DNA of 64,000 nt, taken from NCBI RefSeq assembly GCF_003885045.1, contig NZ_RHJS01000002.1, forward strand, positions 5,511,302 to 5,575,301, given 5' to 3'. Under the pieces are notes generated by a model that did no database searches, had not been told where the DNA came from, and saw only the letters and a list, made by a program, of their open reading frames with translations. Shown here in pieces: positions 44,389 to 53,167 of this stretch. Within the stretch, counting starts at the first letter, position 1; every line of letters begins with the position of its first letter. The translations under genes were made by a program, and so were the position numbers. Source of the DNA: Schaedlerella arabinosiphila. GTDB lineage: Bacteria; Bacillota; Clostridia; Lachnospirales; Lachnospiraceae.

Positions 44389-44670
44389 ATGACAATAGAT
44401 AGTTTAAAAAAAGTGATTTTGTCCATTGCAAATAAATATCCGATAAAAAAGGTATTTCTGTTCGGATCAAGGGCAGAAAAAACGGATCATGAAAATAGTG
44501 ATGTGGATCTGATTATGGAATTTTTCGTTCCTATTTCATTGCTGACGCTTTCAAAGATAAAATTGGAATTAGAAGAAATCTTAAAATTGAAAGTTGATAT
44601 TGTACATGGGCCTGTTCGAGAGACAGATCTGATTGAAATCGGCAAGGTGGTGGAAGTCTATGCAGCATAG
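44389..44670 (+). CDS. mntA: MntA-like nucleotidyltransferase antitoxin
   Basis: A 93-residue minimal nucleotidyltransferase. It carries the GSx10DxD motif: FLFGSRAEKTDHENSDVDLI (about 24-43) and a third acidic residue in VDIVHG near 69. In MntA/HepT systems the antitoxin adds AMP units to a tyrosine of the HEPN toxin and silences it. The ATG at 44389 follows AGGAGG; the longer frame starts upstream without a site. It overlaps the HepT reading frame (44660) by 11 bases. Since that toxin is interrupted, this antitoxin may now be an orphan. Confidence 0.88.
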   Translation: MTIDSLKKVILSIANKYPIKKVFLFGSRAEKTDHENSDVDLIMEFFVPISLLTLSKIKLELEEILKLKVDIVHGPVRETDLIEIGKVVEVYAA

Positions 44671-45046
44671 GGATAAAATTATTCTTCAGAAAGTGATTTC
44701 GGAGATAGATATTGGCTTTCAAATGTTAGGAGACGCGGCATTAGAAGAATTTTCCTCTGATGAAAAATTAAAGCGTGCAATTAGCATGACGGTTATTAAT
44801 ATTGGGGAATTGATTAAAAATGTTACAGATGACTTTAGAAAAAGTTATCCCGGAGTTCCCTGAAGGGCAGTAGCAGGAATGAGGGACATTGCAGCGCATA
44901 AGTATCAAACTTTGAGAATGGAAGATGTATATATCACGGTAAAGGAAGATTTTCCGAGTTTGAGAAAACAGTTGGTATATATATTGGAGATTGAAGCAGC
45001 ACTGTCAGGTGAAGGAGCAGAAGGGAATAAAAGGGAAGATGAATAG
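44660..45046 (+). pseudogene. hepT: HepT-like HEPN toxin interrupted by an in-frame TGA
   Basis: The frame starts inside the end of mntA and gives a HEPN/HepT protein up to YPGVP, then TGA at 44861-44863, then continues in the same frame for 60 codons to TAG at 45044. HepT proteins usually have Pro-Trp-Arg here, so a single TGG to TGA change explains the break. The RNase motif R-x4-H-x-Y (R at 44882, H at 44897, Y at 44903) lies beyond the stop, so the 67-residue product cannot be active. Restart at the ATG at 44879 has no good ribosome site. An assembly error must be excluded. Confidence 0.82.
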
Positions 45047-45320
45047 GTTTCTTAAAGTTGTGCGAGTGGTTCCAACAGAGGAATATACGGTATATGTCTA
45101 TTTTGAAGATGGTAAAATCGTATGTTATGATGCAAAGCCATTATTAGGGAAAGAGGTATTTGCTGCATTGAGAGAGATTACTTTCTTTAAAAAATCTTGT
45201 ACAATTATGAATGATACTTTGGCGTGGGATGTATCTGGTATGAGGGATAATTCTGAGTGTATTGACATTGATCCAGATACATTGTATGAGTTAGATGCAA
45301 TTGTAGAGAAAATGGTGTGA
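45039..45320 (+). CDS. DUF2442 domain protein
   Basis: A 93-residue protein matching the DUF2442 pattern: a short beta-rich N-terminus (VVPTEEYTVYVYFEDGKIVCYD), the PLL segment, and TLAWDVSGMRDNSECIDIDPD near 61-81. DUF2442 proteins are common beside DUF4160 or toxin-antitoxin genes and are thought to be small regulatory or antitoxin-like proteins. AAGGGAAG precedes the ATG at 45039, which overlaps the end of the HepT frame. It sits between that pair and hsdS. Confidence 0.8.
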   Translation: MNRFLKVVRVVPTEEYTVYVYFEDGKIVCYDAKPLLGKEVFAALREITFFKKSCTIMNDTLAWDVSGMRDNSECIDIDPDTLYELDAIVEKMV

Positions 45321-45345
45321 TTATGCAGATTTGTGAGGATGAATC

Positions 45346-46467
45346 ATGAGTTATTTAAGGTTAGATGAGGTATGCAACTTAAAGATGGGACAGTCTCCGG
45401 ATTCTGGTTCATATAATCAGGAAAGAGATGGTATTCCCTTTTTTCAAGGAAATGCAGATTTTGGAGAAATGCATCCAGTCACAAGAACATGGTGTAATAA
45501 TCCTACAAAGGTAGTGGATAAGGGGACTTTACTGATTTCTGTAAGAGCGCCAATAGGCGCACTTAATTTTGCTGTAGAGAAATCATGTATAGGAAGGGGA
45601 TTGGCTGGCATTACAGCAAAAAATGAGTATGACCTGAAGTATATATATTATGCACTAAAATATAAAAATAGGGAGCTTAAAGATAAAGGAACTGGTAGTA
45701 CATTTAAGGCCATTTCAAAATCTACTCTTGGAAAAGTTTTAATTAGAGATATGACAATTGAAAACCAAAGAGAATGCATAAAAAGGCTTGATTTGATTTA
45801 CAAAATTTTTGTGTTGAAAAAGGAAAAAATTAGGCAATATGATGAGTTAATCAAATCACGGTTTGTAGAGATGTTTGGCGATCCCACCGATAATCCCTTG
45901 AGATGGGATAAATTTCCTTTGGGAAAACGCTGTAACATTATTACTGGCAATACCCCACCACGAGCAGATGCTGAAAATTACGGGACTTTTATTGAATGGA
46001 TAAAATCCGATAATATCAACACCCCAGATACATACCTCACTCCTGCAGAAGAATATCTGTCTGAACGAGGATTTGAAAAATGTAGGTATGTTGAAGCAGG
46101 TAGTGTATTGATGACCTGCATAGCAGGCAGTATCGGATGTATTGGAAATGTTGCCGTGGCAGATAGGCGAGTAGCATTCAATCAACAGATTAATGCAATC
46201 GTTCCAGTAGCTGATGAGACATTATACGTTTTCTGGCTCATGCAACTGTCAAAGCCATATATACAAAGCACTATCAATATGGCTTTAAAGGGTATCTTAA
46301 GTAAAGGCCAATTATCTATTTTAGAGTTTCCTTTTCCACCGATACCTAAACAAACAGATTTTGCCGCCTTCGTCCAGGAAATCGACAAATCGAAATTTGC
46401 AACCCAAAAAGCTCTCACTGAAACCCAACAGCTTTTCGACAGCCTCATGCAAAAATATTTCGGATAG
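45346..46467 (+). CDS. hsdS: Type I restriction-modification system, specificity subunit
   Basis: A 373-residue specificity subunit with two target-recognition domains. The first (about 1-150) starts YLRLDEVCNLKMGQSPDSGSY and the second (about 185-335) starts FPLGKRCNIITGNTPPRAD. Each is followed by a helical spacer (LDLIYKIFVLKKEKIRQYDEL near 145-165; the C-terminal LTETQQLFDSLMQKYFG). It decides the split DNA sequence recognised by the complex. The DNA of the first half is more AT-rich than hsdM and hsdR, as expected for a domain exchanged between strains. Confidence 0.93.
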   Translation: MSYLRLDEVCNLKMGQSPDSGSYNQERDGIPFFQGNADFGEMHPVTRTWCNNPTKVVDKGTLLISVRAPIGALNFAVEKSCIGRGLAGITAKNEYDLKYIYYALKYKNRELKDKGTGSTFKAISKSTLGKVLIRDMTIENQRECIKRLDLIYKIFVLKKEKIRQYDELIKSRFVEMFGDPTDNPLRWDKFPLGKRCNIITGNTPPRADAENYGTFIEWIKSDNINTPDTYLTPAEEYLSERGFEKCRYVEAGSVLMTCIAGSIGCIGNVAVADRRVAFNQQINAIVPVADETLYVFWLMQLSKPYIQSTINMALKGILSKGQLSILEFPFPPIPKQTDFAAFVQEIDKSKFATQKALTETQQLFDSLMQKYFG

Positions 46468-46477
46468 AGGAATAGCT

Positions 46478-46865
46478 ATGAAAAAAATATAGATATACCA
46501 CGGAAGTTCACACATTGTCCCAGAGTCGGAAAGCAGAATCGCAAAATTAAAAAATACTCCGCTTCGAGACAATGACGGAGGAATGGCTGGACTTTATCGC
46601 AAACTGCCGTACAGGGCATCCTCACATCTACGACATTGTAGAGGGACCAATGGCAAATGACACGATATCGTTACGCAGACATTTTCCATTGCGAACCGAT
46701 TGAAAAAATAGCGGATGATTTCATTCAAATATACTATTCCGGATTATTGGGATATTGGCGAAGTGTTTGAGCGGCTGATAGAAGATACCTTTGAGGTAAA
46801 TGATGTCATAGAAGGTATTTTTGAAGTATACCATTCCTGGATAGAATGTAATAAAAAAATATGAT
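46478..46865 (+). pseudogene. Decayed DUF3990-like gene and a second fragment
   Basis: Three pieces in different frames are readable. MKKI-stop-IYHGSSHIVPESESRI (46478 onward) looks like the start of a DUF3990 protein with an early TAG at 46490. MTEEWLDFIANCRTGHPH and IYDIVEGPMANDTI (46572-46655) match a later part of the same family. TIPDYWDIGEVFERLIEDTF (about 46725 on, to a TGA near 46865) looks like a separate small gene. Deletions and frameshifts separate them, so nothing intact is encoded between hsdS and the next ORF. Confidence 0.6.
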
Positions 46866-46921
46866 TTTTTGTTGCAGGAGATTATTGAATAAATAGACAG
46901 TGAGGAAAGAAGGTGCAGGAT

Positions 46922-47215
46922 ATGAAGAGAGAAGAATATATGTCTGATGAGACAGTGATCAAGCGTGCGAATGCGGCAGTAAGAATTGAGTTAGAGAAGA
47001 ACAGAGCATTAGGAGTTCCAGTGGTTATATATGACAGGGAAAGCCAAATCATATATCGGGAAAATGAGGATGGTACCCGAACGGAAGTAGGAAAAAGGAT
47101 GAGAAAGGAGCGGTATGGTGAAAGAGTTTCAAAAGATTTGAGAAACTGCCATAACATAAATTCCACCACAAAAGAACAGGAGGTCTCCCCATGTCCACGA
47201 ATTTTGATTTCCTAA
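46922..47215 (+). CDS. Small hypothetical protein upstream of hsdR
   Basis: A 97-residue hydrophilic protein with a basic and acidic mixture and a conserved-looking central strand pattern (ALGVPVVIYDRESQIIYRENEDG). It is preceded by AGAAGGTGCAGG and overlaps hsdR by 25 bases in another frame. I do not recognise a named family. Proteins of this type, with an IYxxxxDGxxxEV stretch, are frequent in Clostridia near toxin-antitoxin or restriction genes and may be antitoxin-like. The last 20 residues are probably a read-on past the natural end caused by the overlap. Confidence 0.6.
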   Translation: MKREEYMSDETVIKRANAAVRIELEKNRALGVPVVIYDRESQIIYRENEDGTRTEVGKRMRKERYGERVSKDLRNCHNINSTTKEQEVSPCPRILIS

Positions 47216-50200
47216 CCGCCGCCCCCGCATTTTCCTCCTTTTCCACCCAGGCCATTGAAGCAGAAAAAAGTCTGGTCATTTCCCCGGCAACCTCCGCCAT
47301 CCTTTCCAGGCGGGCCCTGGAGCTGGCGGTGCGTTGGGTCTACGTCAGCGACGACGGCTTGAAACTTCCCTACCGGGACAACCTGTCCGCCCTGATCCAC
47401 GAAGAAACCTTCCGGGACATTCTGGAGCCCCGTCTTTTTCCTATGCTGAAATACACGGTCAGGCTGGGCAACACTGCCGTGCACACAAACCAGAAGATCA
47501 AACGGGACGATGCCATACTGTCCCTGCGCAATTTATTTGAATTTTGCAAATGGATTGAATACTGTTATTCGACCCAATACCAGGACTATGAAGACGCGGT
47601 ATACGACGAATCCCTCCTCGAATCTGCGGTTTCTGCGGAAATCCGCAGGGAGACGCAGCCCCGTCCGGAGGAGCTCCAGGAGTTATACGCAAAGCTTGGC
47701 AGCAGGGATAAAAAGCTGGAAGAGATTCGCCTGGAAAATGAATCCCTGCGGGTGGAGATGACGAAACTGCGGGAGAAAAATACCACCGAAAATACATTTC
47801 AAGTGGATGCCTTTACCGAGGCACAGACACGCAGAAAATACATTGATATAGAACTGATGGACGCAGGCTGGAGGATCGGAACCGACTGCCGGGAAGAAGT
47901 GACAATTTCAGGAATGCCTACCCCCACGGAAACGGGCCGTGCAGACTATGTCCTGTTCGGCGACAACGGCCTGCCTTTAGCGGTAATCGAGGCGAAAAAG
48001 ACAGGCACAGATCCAATCGCAGGCAGCCGTCAGGCAAAATTATATGCGGACTGTCTGGAAAAAGAGTATCACCAGCGGCCCTTTATTTTTACGACAAACG
48101 GATTTGAAATCGAGTTTACAGACGATTACGGCCAATACCCCAGAAGACGGGTTTCCGGGTTTTTTACGAAAAAAGAACTGCAGTTGAACATGGATCGCCG
48201 CAGGAGCCGGAAACCTCTGGATACGATAGAGATCAATGACCAGATCACCAACCGCCCCTATCAGAAAGAGGCGGTGGCGGCAGTCTGCGACGCCATCCGA
48301 AAAAAACACCGGAGGATGCTGATCGTGCAGGCCACGGGTTCGGGAAAAACCAGGGTCAGCATCAGCCTGGTGGATGTCCTGCGCCGTCACAATTATGTGA
48401 AAAATATCCTGTTTCTGGCAGATCGGAAAGCCCTGGTACGGCAGGCGAAAAAAAGCTACGGAAATCTGCTGCCGGATCTGACGCTGTGCAGCCTGCTGGA
48501 CAACAAAGACGACCCGGAACAGAGCCGGATGATATTTTCCACCTACCCCACCATGATGAATGCCATTGACGAGACACAGGGAAAAGAAGGCGGCCGGCTG
48601 TTTACGCCGGGGCATTTTGACCTGATCATCGTGGATGAGAGCCACCGGAGCATTTACAAAAAATACCAGGATATTTTCGAGTATTTTGATGGAATGCTGC
48701 TGGGGATGACGGCCACGCCGAAGGAGGAAATTGACCGCAATACATACAGTATTTTTGATCTGGAGCGGGGCGTTCCCACCTTTGCCTATGAGCTGGATCA
48801 GGCGGTTGAGGAAGGGTATCTGGTGGATTACAGCACAAAGGAATATAAGACAAAGATCATGGAGGAGGGCATCCATTACGACCAGCTTTCCGAGGAGGAA
48901 AAAGAGGAATTTGAGGAAACCTTCGGTGATGACGAGACGATCGACAAAGACATTTCCGAAAATGCGGTCAATGAATGGCTCTTCAACGAGGATACCATCT
49001 GCAGGGTTTTAAGCGCCCTGATGGAAAACGGGCTGAAAGTGGAGGGCGGCGACAAGCTGGGAAAAACAATTATATTTGCAAAAAACAGTCCCCATGCAAA
49101 AGCGATCGTAGACTGCTTTCAAAAATATTACCCGGAGTACGGGTCGGATTTTATCTGCCAGATCGACTACAGCATTTCTTATGCGGACACGCTGATCGAC
49201 GATTTCAGTACAAAGGACAGGCTGCCGCAGATCGCGGTTTCCGTGGACATGCTGGACACCGGGATCGACATTCCGGAGATTTTAAACCTGGTATTTTTCA
49301 AAAAAGTTAGAAGCTGTTCCAAATTCTGGCAGATGATCGGCCGGGGAACCCGTCTCTGTAAAGACCTGTTCGGCCCAGGAATGGACAAAGAAGCATTTTT
49401 GATTTTTGATTTCTGCAGCAATTTTGAGTATTTCCGCGCAAATAAAAAAGGAAAGGAAACCAAAGCCCAGGAAGCCCCGGCAGAGAAGATCTTTAACTGT
49501 AAGGTTCATATTGCCCGGGAGCTGCAGGCGCCGCAATTCCAGCGTGAAGAGAAATATGCGCAGTACCGGGCGGACCTGGTAAACGGACTGAACGGCCAGG
49601 TGGCAGAGCTGAATGACGGGAGCTGGCGCGTCCGGCAGCATCTGCGTTATGTGGAAGCCTATCGAGAAAAATCGGCATGGCAGAATCTGGAGACTGCTTC
49701 CGTATCGGAGCTGAAAGAGCACATCGCGCCATTGATCGTGCCCGGATGCGAGGATGAGCTGGCAAGGCGGTTTGATTATCTGCTGCTGAGTATGGAGCTG
49801 TCCCTGCTGCAAAGTAAAAATATGACCCGGAATATGGGAGTTGTCATGCAGACGGCGGATCAGCTTTCCCGTCTTTATACGATTCCCCAGGTCAGGGCGA
49901 AGCAGTCGGTGATCGAACGCGCGCTGTCGGAGGAATTTTGGGAACATGCCGGAATTCTGGATATGGAGCTTGTCCGGGAAGCTTTGCGCGGCCTTTTAAA
50001 GTTTATTGAAAAACAGCGGACCGCGATTTATTATACGGATTTTGAGGATCATATTATAGAAGAAAAAGAGGGCGGTGCGATCTACATTTCCCACGATCTG
50101 AAAAATTACAGAAAGAAAGTAGAGTACTATCTGAAAGAGCACAAAGACCATCTGGCAGTGTACAAGCTGCGCAGGAACAAACGCCTGACAGCAGAGGAAT

Positions 50201-50568
50201 TTGCGGAGCTGGAACGGATTTTGTGGGAAGAACTGGGAACAAAAGAGGAGTACCAAAAAGAGTACGGAGAGACCCCGGTGGGCCGGCTGGTGAGGAAGAT
50301 CGTGGGAGTGGACCGGGAGGTGGTCAACGCCGCCTTCAGTGCGTTCATGGGCGAAGAAAAATTAAATCTGAACCAGATGCGTTTCGTGCGTCTGATGATG
50401 GATTACATTACGGTTAATGGAAATATCGAGGATAATCAGGTCCTGATGAGAGACCCGTTCCGGAGCGTGGGGAGCATTACAGCGCTGTTTAGGGACGACC
50501 TGTCAGTCGCCCAGGAGATCATGAAGGTTGCCGAGGATTTCCGAAAAAATTCCGAAGTGACCGCATAA
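47191..50568 (+). CDS. hsdR: Type I restriction-modification system, restriction subunit
   Basis: An 1125-residue translocase and nuclease. Order: N-terminal DUF4145-like region (about 1-110), coiled coil (about 155-205), nuclease domain with GRADYVLFGDNGLPLAVIEAKKT (D and E-x-K, about 249-271, in two parts), helicase motif I QATGSGKT near 380, motif II VDESHRS near 477, motif VI region WQMIGRGTRLC near 710, and an EcoEI-type C-terminal domain. It cuts unmethylated DNA after ATP-driven translocation with HsdM and HsdS. The reading frame is intact, so the system may be active despite the cargo between its genes. The GGAGGTC site supports the ATG at 47191. Confidence 0.95.
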   Translation: MSTNFDFLTAAPAFSSFSTQAIEAEKSLVISPATSAILSRRALELAVRWVYVSDDGLKLPYRDNLSALIHEETFRDILEPRLFPMLKYTVRLGNTAVHTNQKIKRDDAILSLRNLFEFCKWIEYCYSTQYQDYEDAVYDESLLESAVSAEIRRETQPRPEELQELYAKLGSRDKKLEEIRLENESLRVEMTKLREKNTTENTFQVDAFTEAQTRRKYIDIELMDAGWRIGTDCREEVTISGMPTPTETGRADYVLFGDNGLPLAVIEAKKTGTDPIAGSRQAKLYADCLEKEYHQRPFIFTTNGFEIEFTDDYGQYPRRRVSGFFTKKELQLNMDRRRSRKPLDTIEINDQITNRPYQKEAVAAVCDAIRKKHRRMLIVQATGSGKTRVSISLVDVLRRHNYVKNILFLADRKALVRQAKKSYGNLLPDLTLCSLLDNKDDPEQSRMIFSTYPTMMNAIDETQGKEGGRLFTPGHFDLIIVDESHRSIYKKYQDIFEYFDGMLLGMTATPKEEIDRNTYSIFDLERGVPTFAYELDQAVEEGYLVDYSTKEYKTKIMEEGIHYDQLSEEEKEEFEETFGDDETIDKDISENAVNEWLFNEDTICRVLSALMENGLKVEGGDKLGKTIIFAKNSPHAKAIVDCFQKYYPEYGSDFICQIDYSISYADTLIDDFSTKDRLPQIAVSVDMLDTGIDIPEILNLVFFKKVRSCSKFWQMIGRGTRLCKDLFGPGMDKEAFLIFDFCSNFEYFRANKKGKETKAQEAPAEKIFNCKVHIARELQAPQFQREEKYAQYRADLVNGLNGQVAELNDGSWRVRQHLRYVEAYREKSAWQNLETASVSELKEHIAPLIVPGCEDELARRFDYLLLSMELSLLQSKNMTRNMGVVMQTADQLSRLYTIPQVRAKQSVIERALSEEFWEHAGILDMELVREALRGLLKFIEKQRTAIYYTDFEDHIIEEKEGGAIYISHDLKNYRKKVEYYLKEHKDHLAVYKLRRNKRLTAEEFAELERILWEELGTKEEYQKEYGETPVGRLVRKIVGVDREVVNAAFSAFMGEEKLNLNQMRFVRLMMDYITVNGNIEDNQVLMRDPFRSVGSITALFRDDLSVAQEIMKVAEDFRKNSEVTA

Positions 50569-50616
50569 ACATCAGGACAGGAACAGACCATTCATAAATT
50601 TTTAATATACATTTCA

Positions 50617-50645
50617 TTGTATAACAGTCGATTTTTTAGTATAAT
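50617..50645 (+). promoter_or_regulatory. Promoter of the citrate synthase gene
   Basis: TTGTAT (50617-50622) and TATAAT (50640-50645) are separated by 17 bases, a strong sigma-A promoter. Transcription should start near 50652, about 36 bases before the start codon. Confidence 0.75.
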
Positions 50646-50687
50646 GGAGGGGTATATTATGAGAATTTAGAGAAGGAGGAGAGGTTC

Positions 50688-52058
50688 ATGCGGAAGGATA
50701 TTGATAACATTTTTTTCGAAAACAGCCCGCGGATTCAGGAGCTGGCCCGCAAGTGTGAAGAGAACAACACGATCGACAAGGAACTTTATACAAAATACGA
50801 GGTAAAGCGCGGACTACGTGACTTAAACGGAAAGGGTGTGCTGGCCGGCCTGACCAACATATCCGATGTCTGTGCAAAAAAGGTCGTCAATGGGGAAGAA
50901 GTGCCTTGTGCAGGGAGCCTCTACTACCGTGGATATAATATCAAAGACATTGTAAAAGGATTTTTGGATGCGAAGCATCCGGGGTTTGAGGAGACCGCTT
51001 ACCTGCTCCTGTTCGGGGAGCTGCCCAGTGCACAGGAGCTAAAAGATTTCCAGGTGATGCTGGCGGAGCGGAGGAGACTCCCGCCCAACTTTTTCCGGGA
51101 CGTCATCATGAAGGCGCCCAGCCAGGACATGATGAACAACATTTCCCGGTGCATTCTGCAGTTATATTCCTACGACCACAAGGCGGATGATACCACCATC
51201 CCCAACGTACTGCGTCAGAGCCTGAATCTGATCAGCCAGTTTCCGATGCTGATGGTATACGGATACCATGCGTACAATTACCGGCAGGGCGAGGACTTGT
51301 TCATCTATGCGCCGAACCCGGCGCTTTCGGCTGCGGAGAATATTCTGATGATGCTTCGGGAGGACAGAAAGTATACCAAGCTGGAAGCCAGGATACTGGA
51401 TATGGCCCTGGTGCTCCACATGGATCACGGCGGCGGAAACAACTCCACATTTACAACCCACGTGGTCACATCGTCGGGAACCGATACATACTCCACCATC
51501 GCGGCGGCTATGTCATCCTTAAAGGGGCCCAAGCACGGCGGAGCCAATGTCAAGGTGACCCAGATGTTTGAAGATATGAAGAACACGCTGACAGACTGGA
51601 CGGACGAGCAGCAGATCCGGAAGTATCTGGAAGACCTCCTGGATAAGAAGGCATTTGACAGGAAAGGGCTCATCTATGGAATGGGACACGCCATCTATTC
51701 CATTTCCGACCCCCGTGCAGATATCTTCAAGCGGTTTGTGAAGCAGCTTGCAAGAGAAAAAGGACATCAGGACGAATATGCATTGTATGAAAAGGTGGAG
51801 CATATGGCTCCCGAGATCATCGGGGAGAAGCGCCGTATGTACAAGGGCGTCAATGCGAACGTAGACTTTTACAGCGGGCTGGTCTACAGCATGCTGGATC
51901 TGCCGCCGGCGCTGTACACGCCGATCTTCGCGGCGGCACGTATCGTAGGCTGGAGCGCGCACCGGCTGGAGGAGCTGACGAATGTAGACAAGATCATCCG
52001 TCCGGCATACAGGCCGCTTGCGCCGTACCGCAGTTATGTGAAGCTGGAGGACAGATAA
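50688..52058 (+). CDS. gltA: Citrate synthase
   Basis: A 456-residue enzyme condensing acetyl-CoA and oxaloacetate. Catalytic residues are visible in GPKHGGANVKVTQMF (substrate His, near 284), GMGHAIYSISDPRADIFKRF (catalytic His, near 327) and NVDFYSGLVYSML (catalytic Asp, near 390). The N-terminus of about 50 residues before the core is longer than in GltA of E. coli and is typical of clostridial citrate synthases. It could also use propionyl-CoA. It is transcribed alone or with the hydrolase 36 bases downstream. In Lachnospiraceae it probably serves glutamate synthesis through a partial citrate cycle. AGAAGGAGGAGAGG precedes the start. Confidence 0.93.
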   Translation: MRKDIDNIFFENSPRIQELARKCEENNTIDKELYTKYEVKRGLRDLNGKGVLAGLTNISDVCAKKVVNGEEVPCAGSLYYRGYNIKDIVKGFLDAKHPGFEETAYLLLFGELPSAQELKDFQVMLAERRRLPPNFFRDVIMKAPSQDMMNNISRCILQLYSYDHKADDTTIPNVLRQSLNLISQFPMLMVYGYHAYNYRQGEDLFIYAPNPALSAAENILMMLREDRKYTKLEARILDMALVLHMDHGGGNNSTFTTHVVTSSGTDTYSTIAAAMSSLKGPKHGGANVKVTQMFEDMKNTLTDWTDEQQIRKYLEDLLDKKAFDRKGLIYGMGHAIYSISDPRADIFKRFVKQLAREKGHQDEYALYEKVEHMAPEIIGEKRRMYKGVNANVDFYSGLVYSMLDLPPALYTPIFAAARIVGWSAHRLEELTNVDKIIRPAYRPLAPYRSYVKLEDR

Positions 52059-52094
52059 TCCGTTATTGTCAATGTGGAAGGGATATTCAGGGGC

Positions 52095-53024
52095 ATGAAA
52101 AGCGAATTTTATTTTCCGTCAAAGGATGGAAATACGGAGATCCATACGATCGAATGGAAGCCGGAAGGCGAAGTAAAAGCGGTACTTCAGATGTGCCACG
52201 GTATGGTGGAGTACATCGAACGCTATGATGAGTTCGCGCAGTACTTATGCGGACAGGGAATCTATGTTGTGGGAAATGACCATCTGGGACATGGGAAGTC
52301 CATACAGAGCAAGTCAGAGTACGGGTTTTTCCATGAAAAATACGGCAATGCCTGTGTGCTTTCGGATATCCACACGCTGCGCCAGCGTACCATGAAAAAA
52401 TACCCGGAGGTTCCATATTTTATGCTGGGGCACAGCATGGGTTCGGTCTTTCTGCGCCAGTATATCCAGACCTACGGCAGCGGGCTGTCGGGCGCGCTGC
52501 TGATCGGCGTTGTGGCGGAGCAGCCTCGGGCTGCGCTGCGGTTCGGGCAGTTTCTGTGCCGCGCCATTGCGATGATACGGGGCTGGCATTACCGCAGCAA
52601 GCTGGTGGATCAGGTGGTGACGGGTTCTTTCAACAAAAAATACAAACCTGCCCGCACCCGTGCGGATTGGGTGACAGGCGATCAGGATAAGCTGGACGCT
52701 TATGTGGCGGACCCGCTTTGCTCCTTTGTATTCACGGTAAACGCATATTACCATTTGCTGGAAGGGATGCTGAAGATGCAGAAAAAAGAGAGCGTTTTCA
52801 TGATCCCCAAGACGCTGCCGATTCTGTTTGCAGCCGGGACGGACGATCCGGTGGGCGGATTTGGAAAAGGCGTGCGGAAGATCTATGAGAAATATAAAGC
52901 GGCCGGGATTCGGGATGTGTCGCTCAGGCTGTACGCAGGCGACCGGCATGAGCTGCTCAACGAACGGGACCGGCAGCAGGTAACAGAAGACCTGTACCAC
53001 TGGGTAGAGGAGCGGGTGAAGTAA
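52095..53024 (+). CDS. Alpha/beta hydrolase (monoacylglycerol lipase/lysophospholipase-like)
   Basis: A 309-residue serine hydrolase. Seen: QMCHGMVEYIERYDEFA with the oxyanion-hole HG near 35, the nucleophile elbow GHSMGS near 113, the acid Asp in AAGTDDPVGG near 250 and the His in YAGDRHELLNE near 283. It has no signal peptide or lipobox. The ATG at 52095 is preferred because AGGGG lies close upstream; a GTG at 52074 would add seven residues. It is followed by a strong terminator. The substrate is an ester or lipid of unknown identity. Confidence 0.87.
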   Translation: MKSEFYFPSKDGNTEIHTIEWKPEGEVKAVLQMCHGMVEYIERYDEFAQYLCGQGIYVVGNDHLGHGKSIQSKSEYGFFHEKYGNACVLSDIHTLRQRTMKKYPEVPYFMLGHSMGSVFLRQYIQTYGSGLSGALLIGVVAEQPRAALRFGQFLCRAIAMIRGWHYRSKLVDQVVTGSFNKKYKPARTRADWVTGDQDKLDAYVADPLCSFVFTVNAYYHLLEGMLKMQKKESVFMIPKTLPILFAAGTDDPVGGFGKGVRKIYEKYKAAGIRDVSLRLYAGDRHELLNERDRQQVTEDLYHWVEERVK

Positions 53025-53039
53025 TTACACCTGTATAAG

Positions 53040-53070
53040 ACAAGGGGCTTCGAAGCCCCTTGTTCTTCTT
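53040..53070 (+). terminator. Rho-independent terminator after the hydrolase gene
   Basis: ACAAGGGGCTTC and GAAGCCCCTTGT form a perfect 12-bp stem at 53040-53063, followed by TTCTTCTT. It ends the citrate synthase/hydrolase transcript. Confidence 0.85.
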
Positions 53071-53099
53071 ATAGGGCGCTTCGTCTCCTATAAGAAGAA
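53063..53099 (+). other. Second perfect hairpin directly after the terminator
   Basis: TTCTTCTTATAGG (53063-53075) pairs perfectly with CCTATAAGAAGAA (53087-53099) around an 11-base loop. Its left arm is the T-rich tail of the first terminator, so the two stems abut. It may act as a backup terminator or as a leader element of the kinase gene at 53168. Confidence 0.55.
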
Positions 53100-53167
53100 A
53101 AAACCTTATATTATAGAAGATACAATTGGTACTGAAAAGCAAAACTACTTGAAAAGAGACTTAGAAT

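Noticed and set aside
44861..44863. TGA in hepT as a selenocysteine or recoded codon
   Set aside because: HepT proteins have Trp here, no SECIS-like hairpin is evident right after it, and TGA is used as a normal stop elsewhere in the window.
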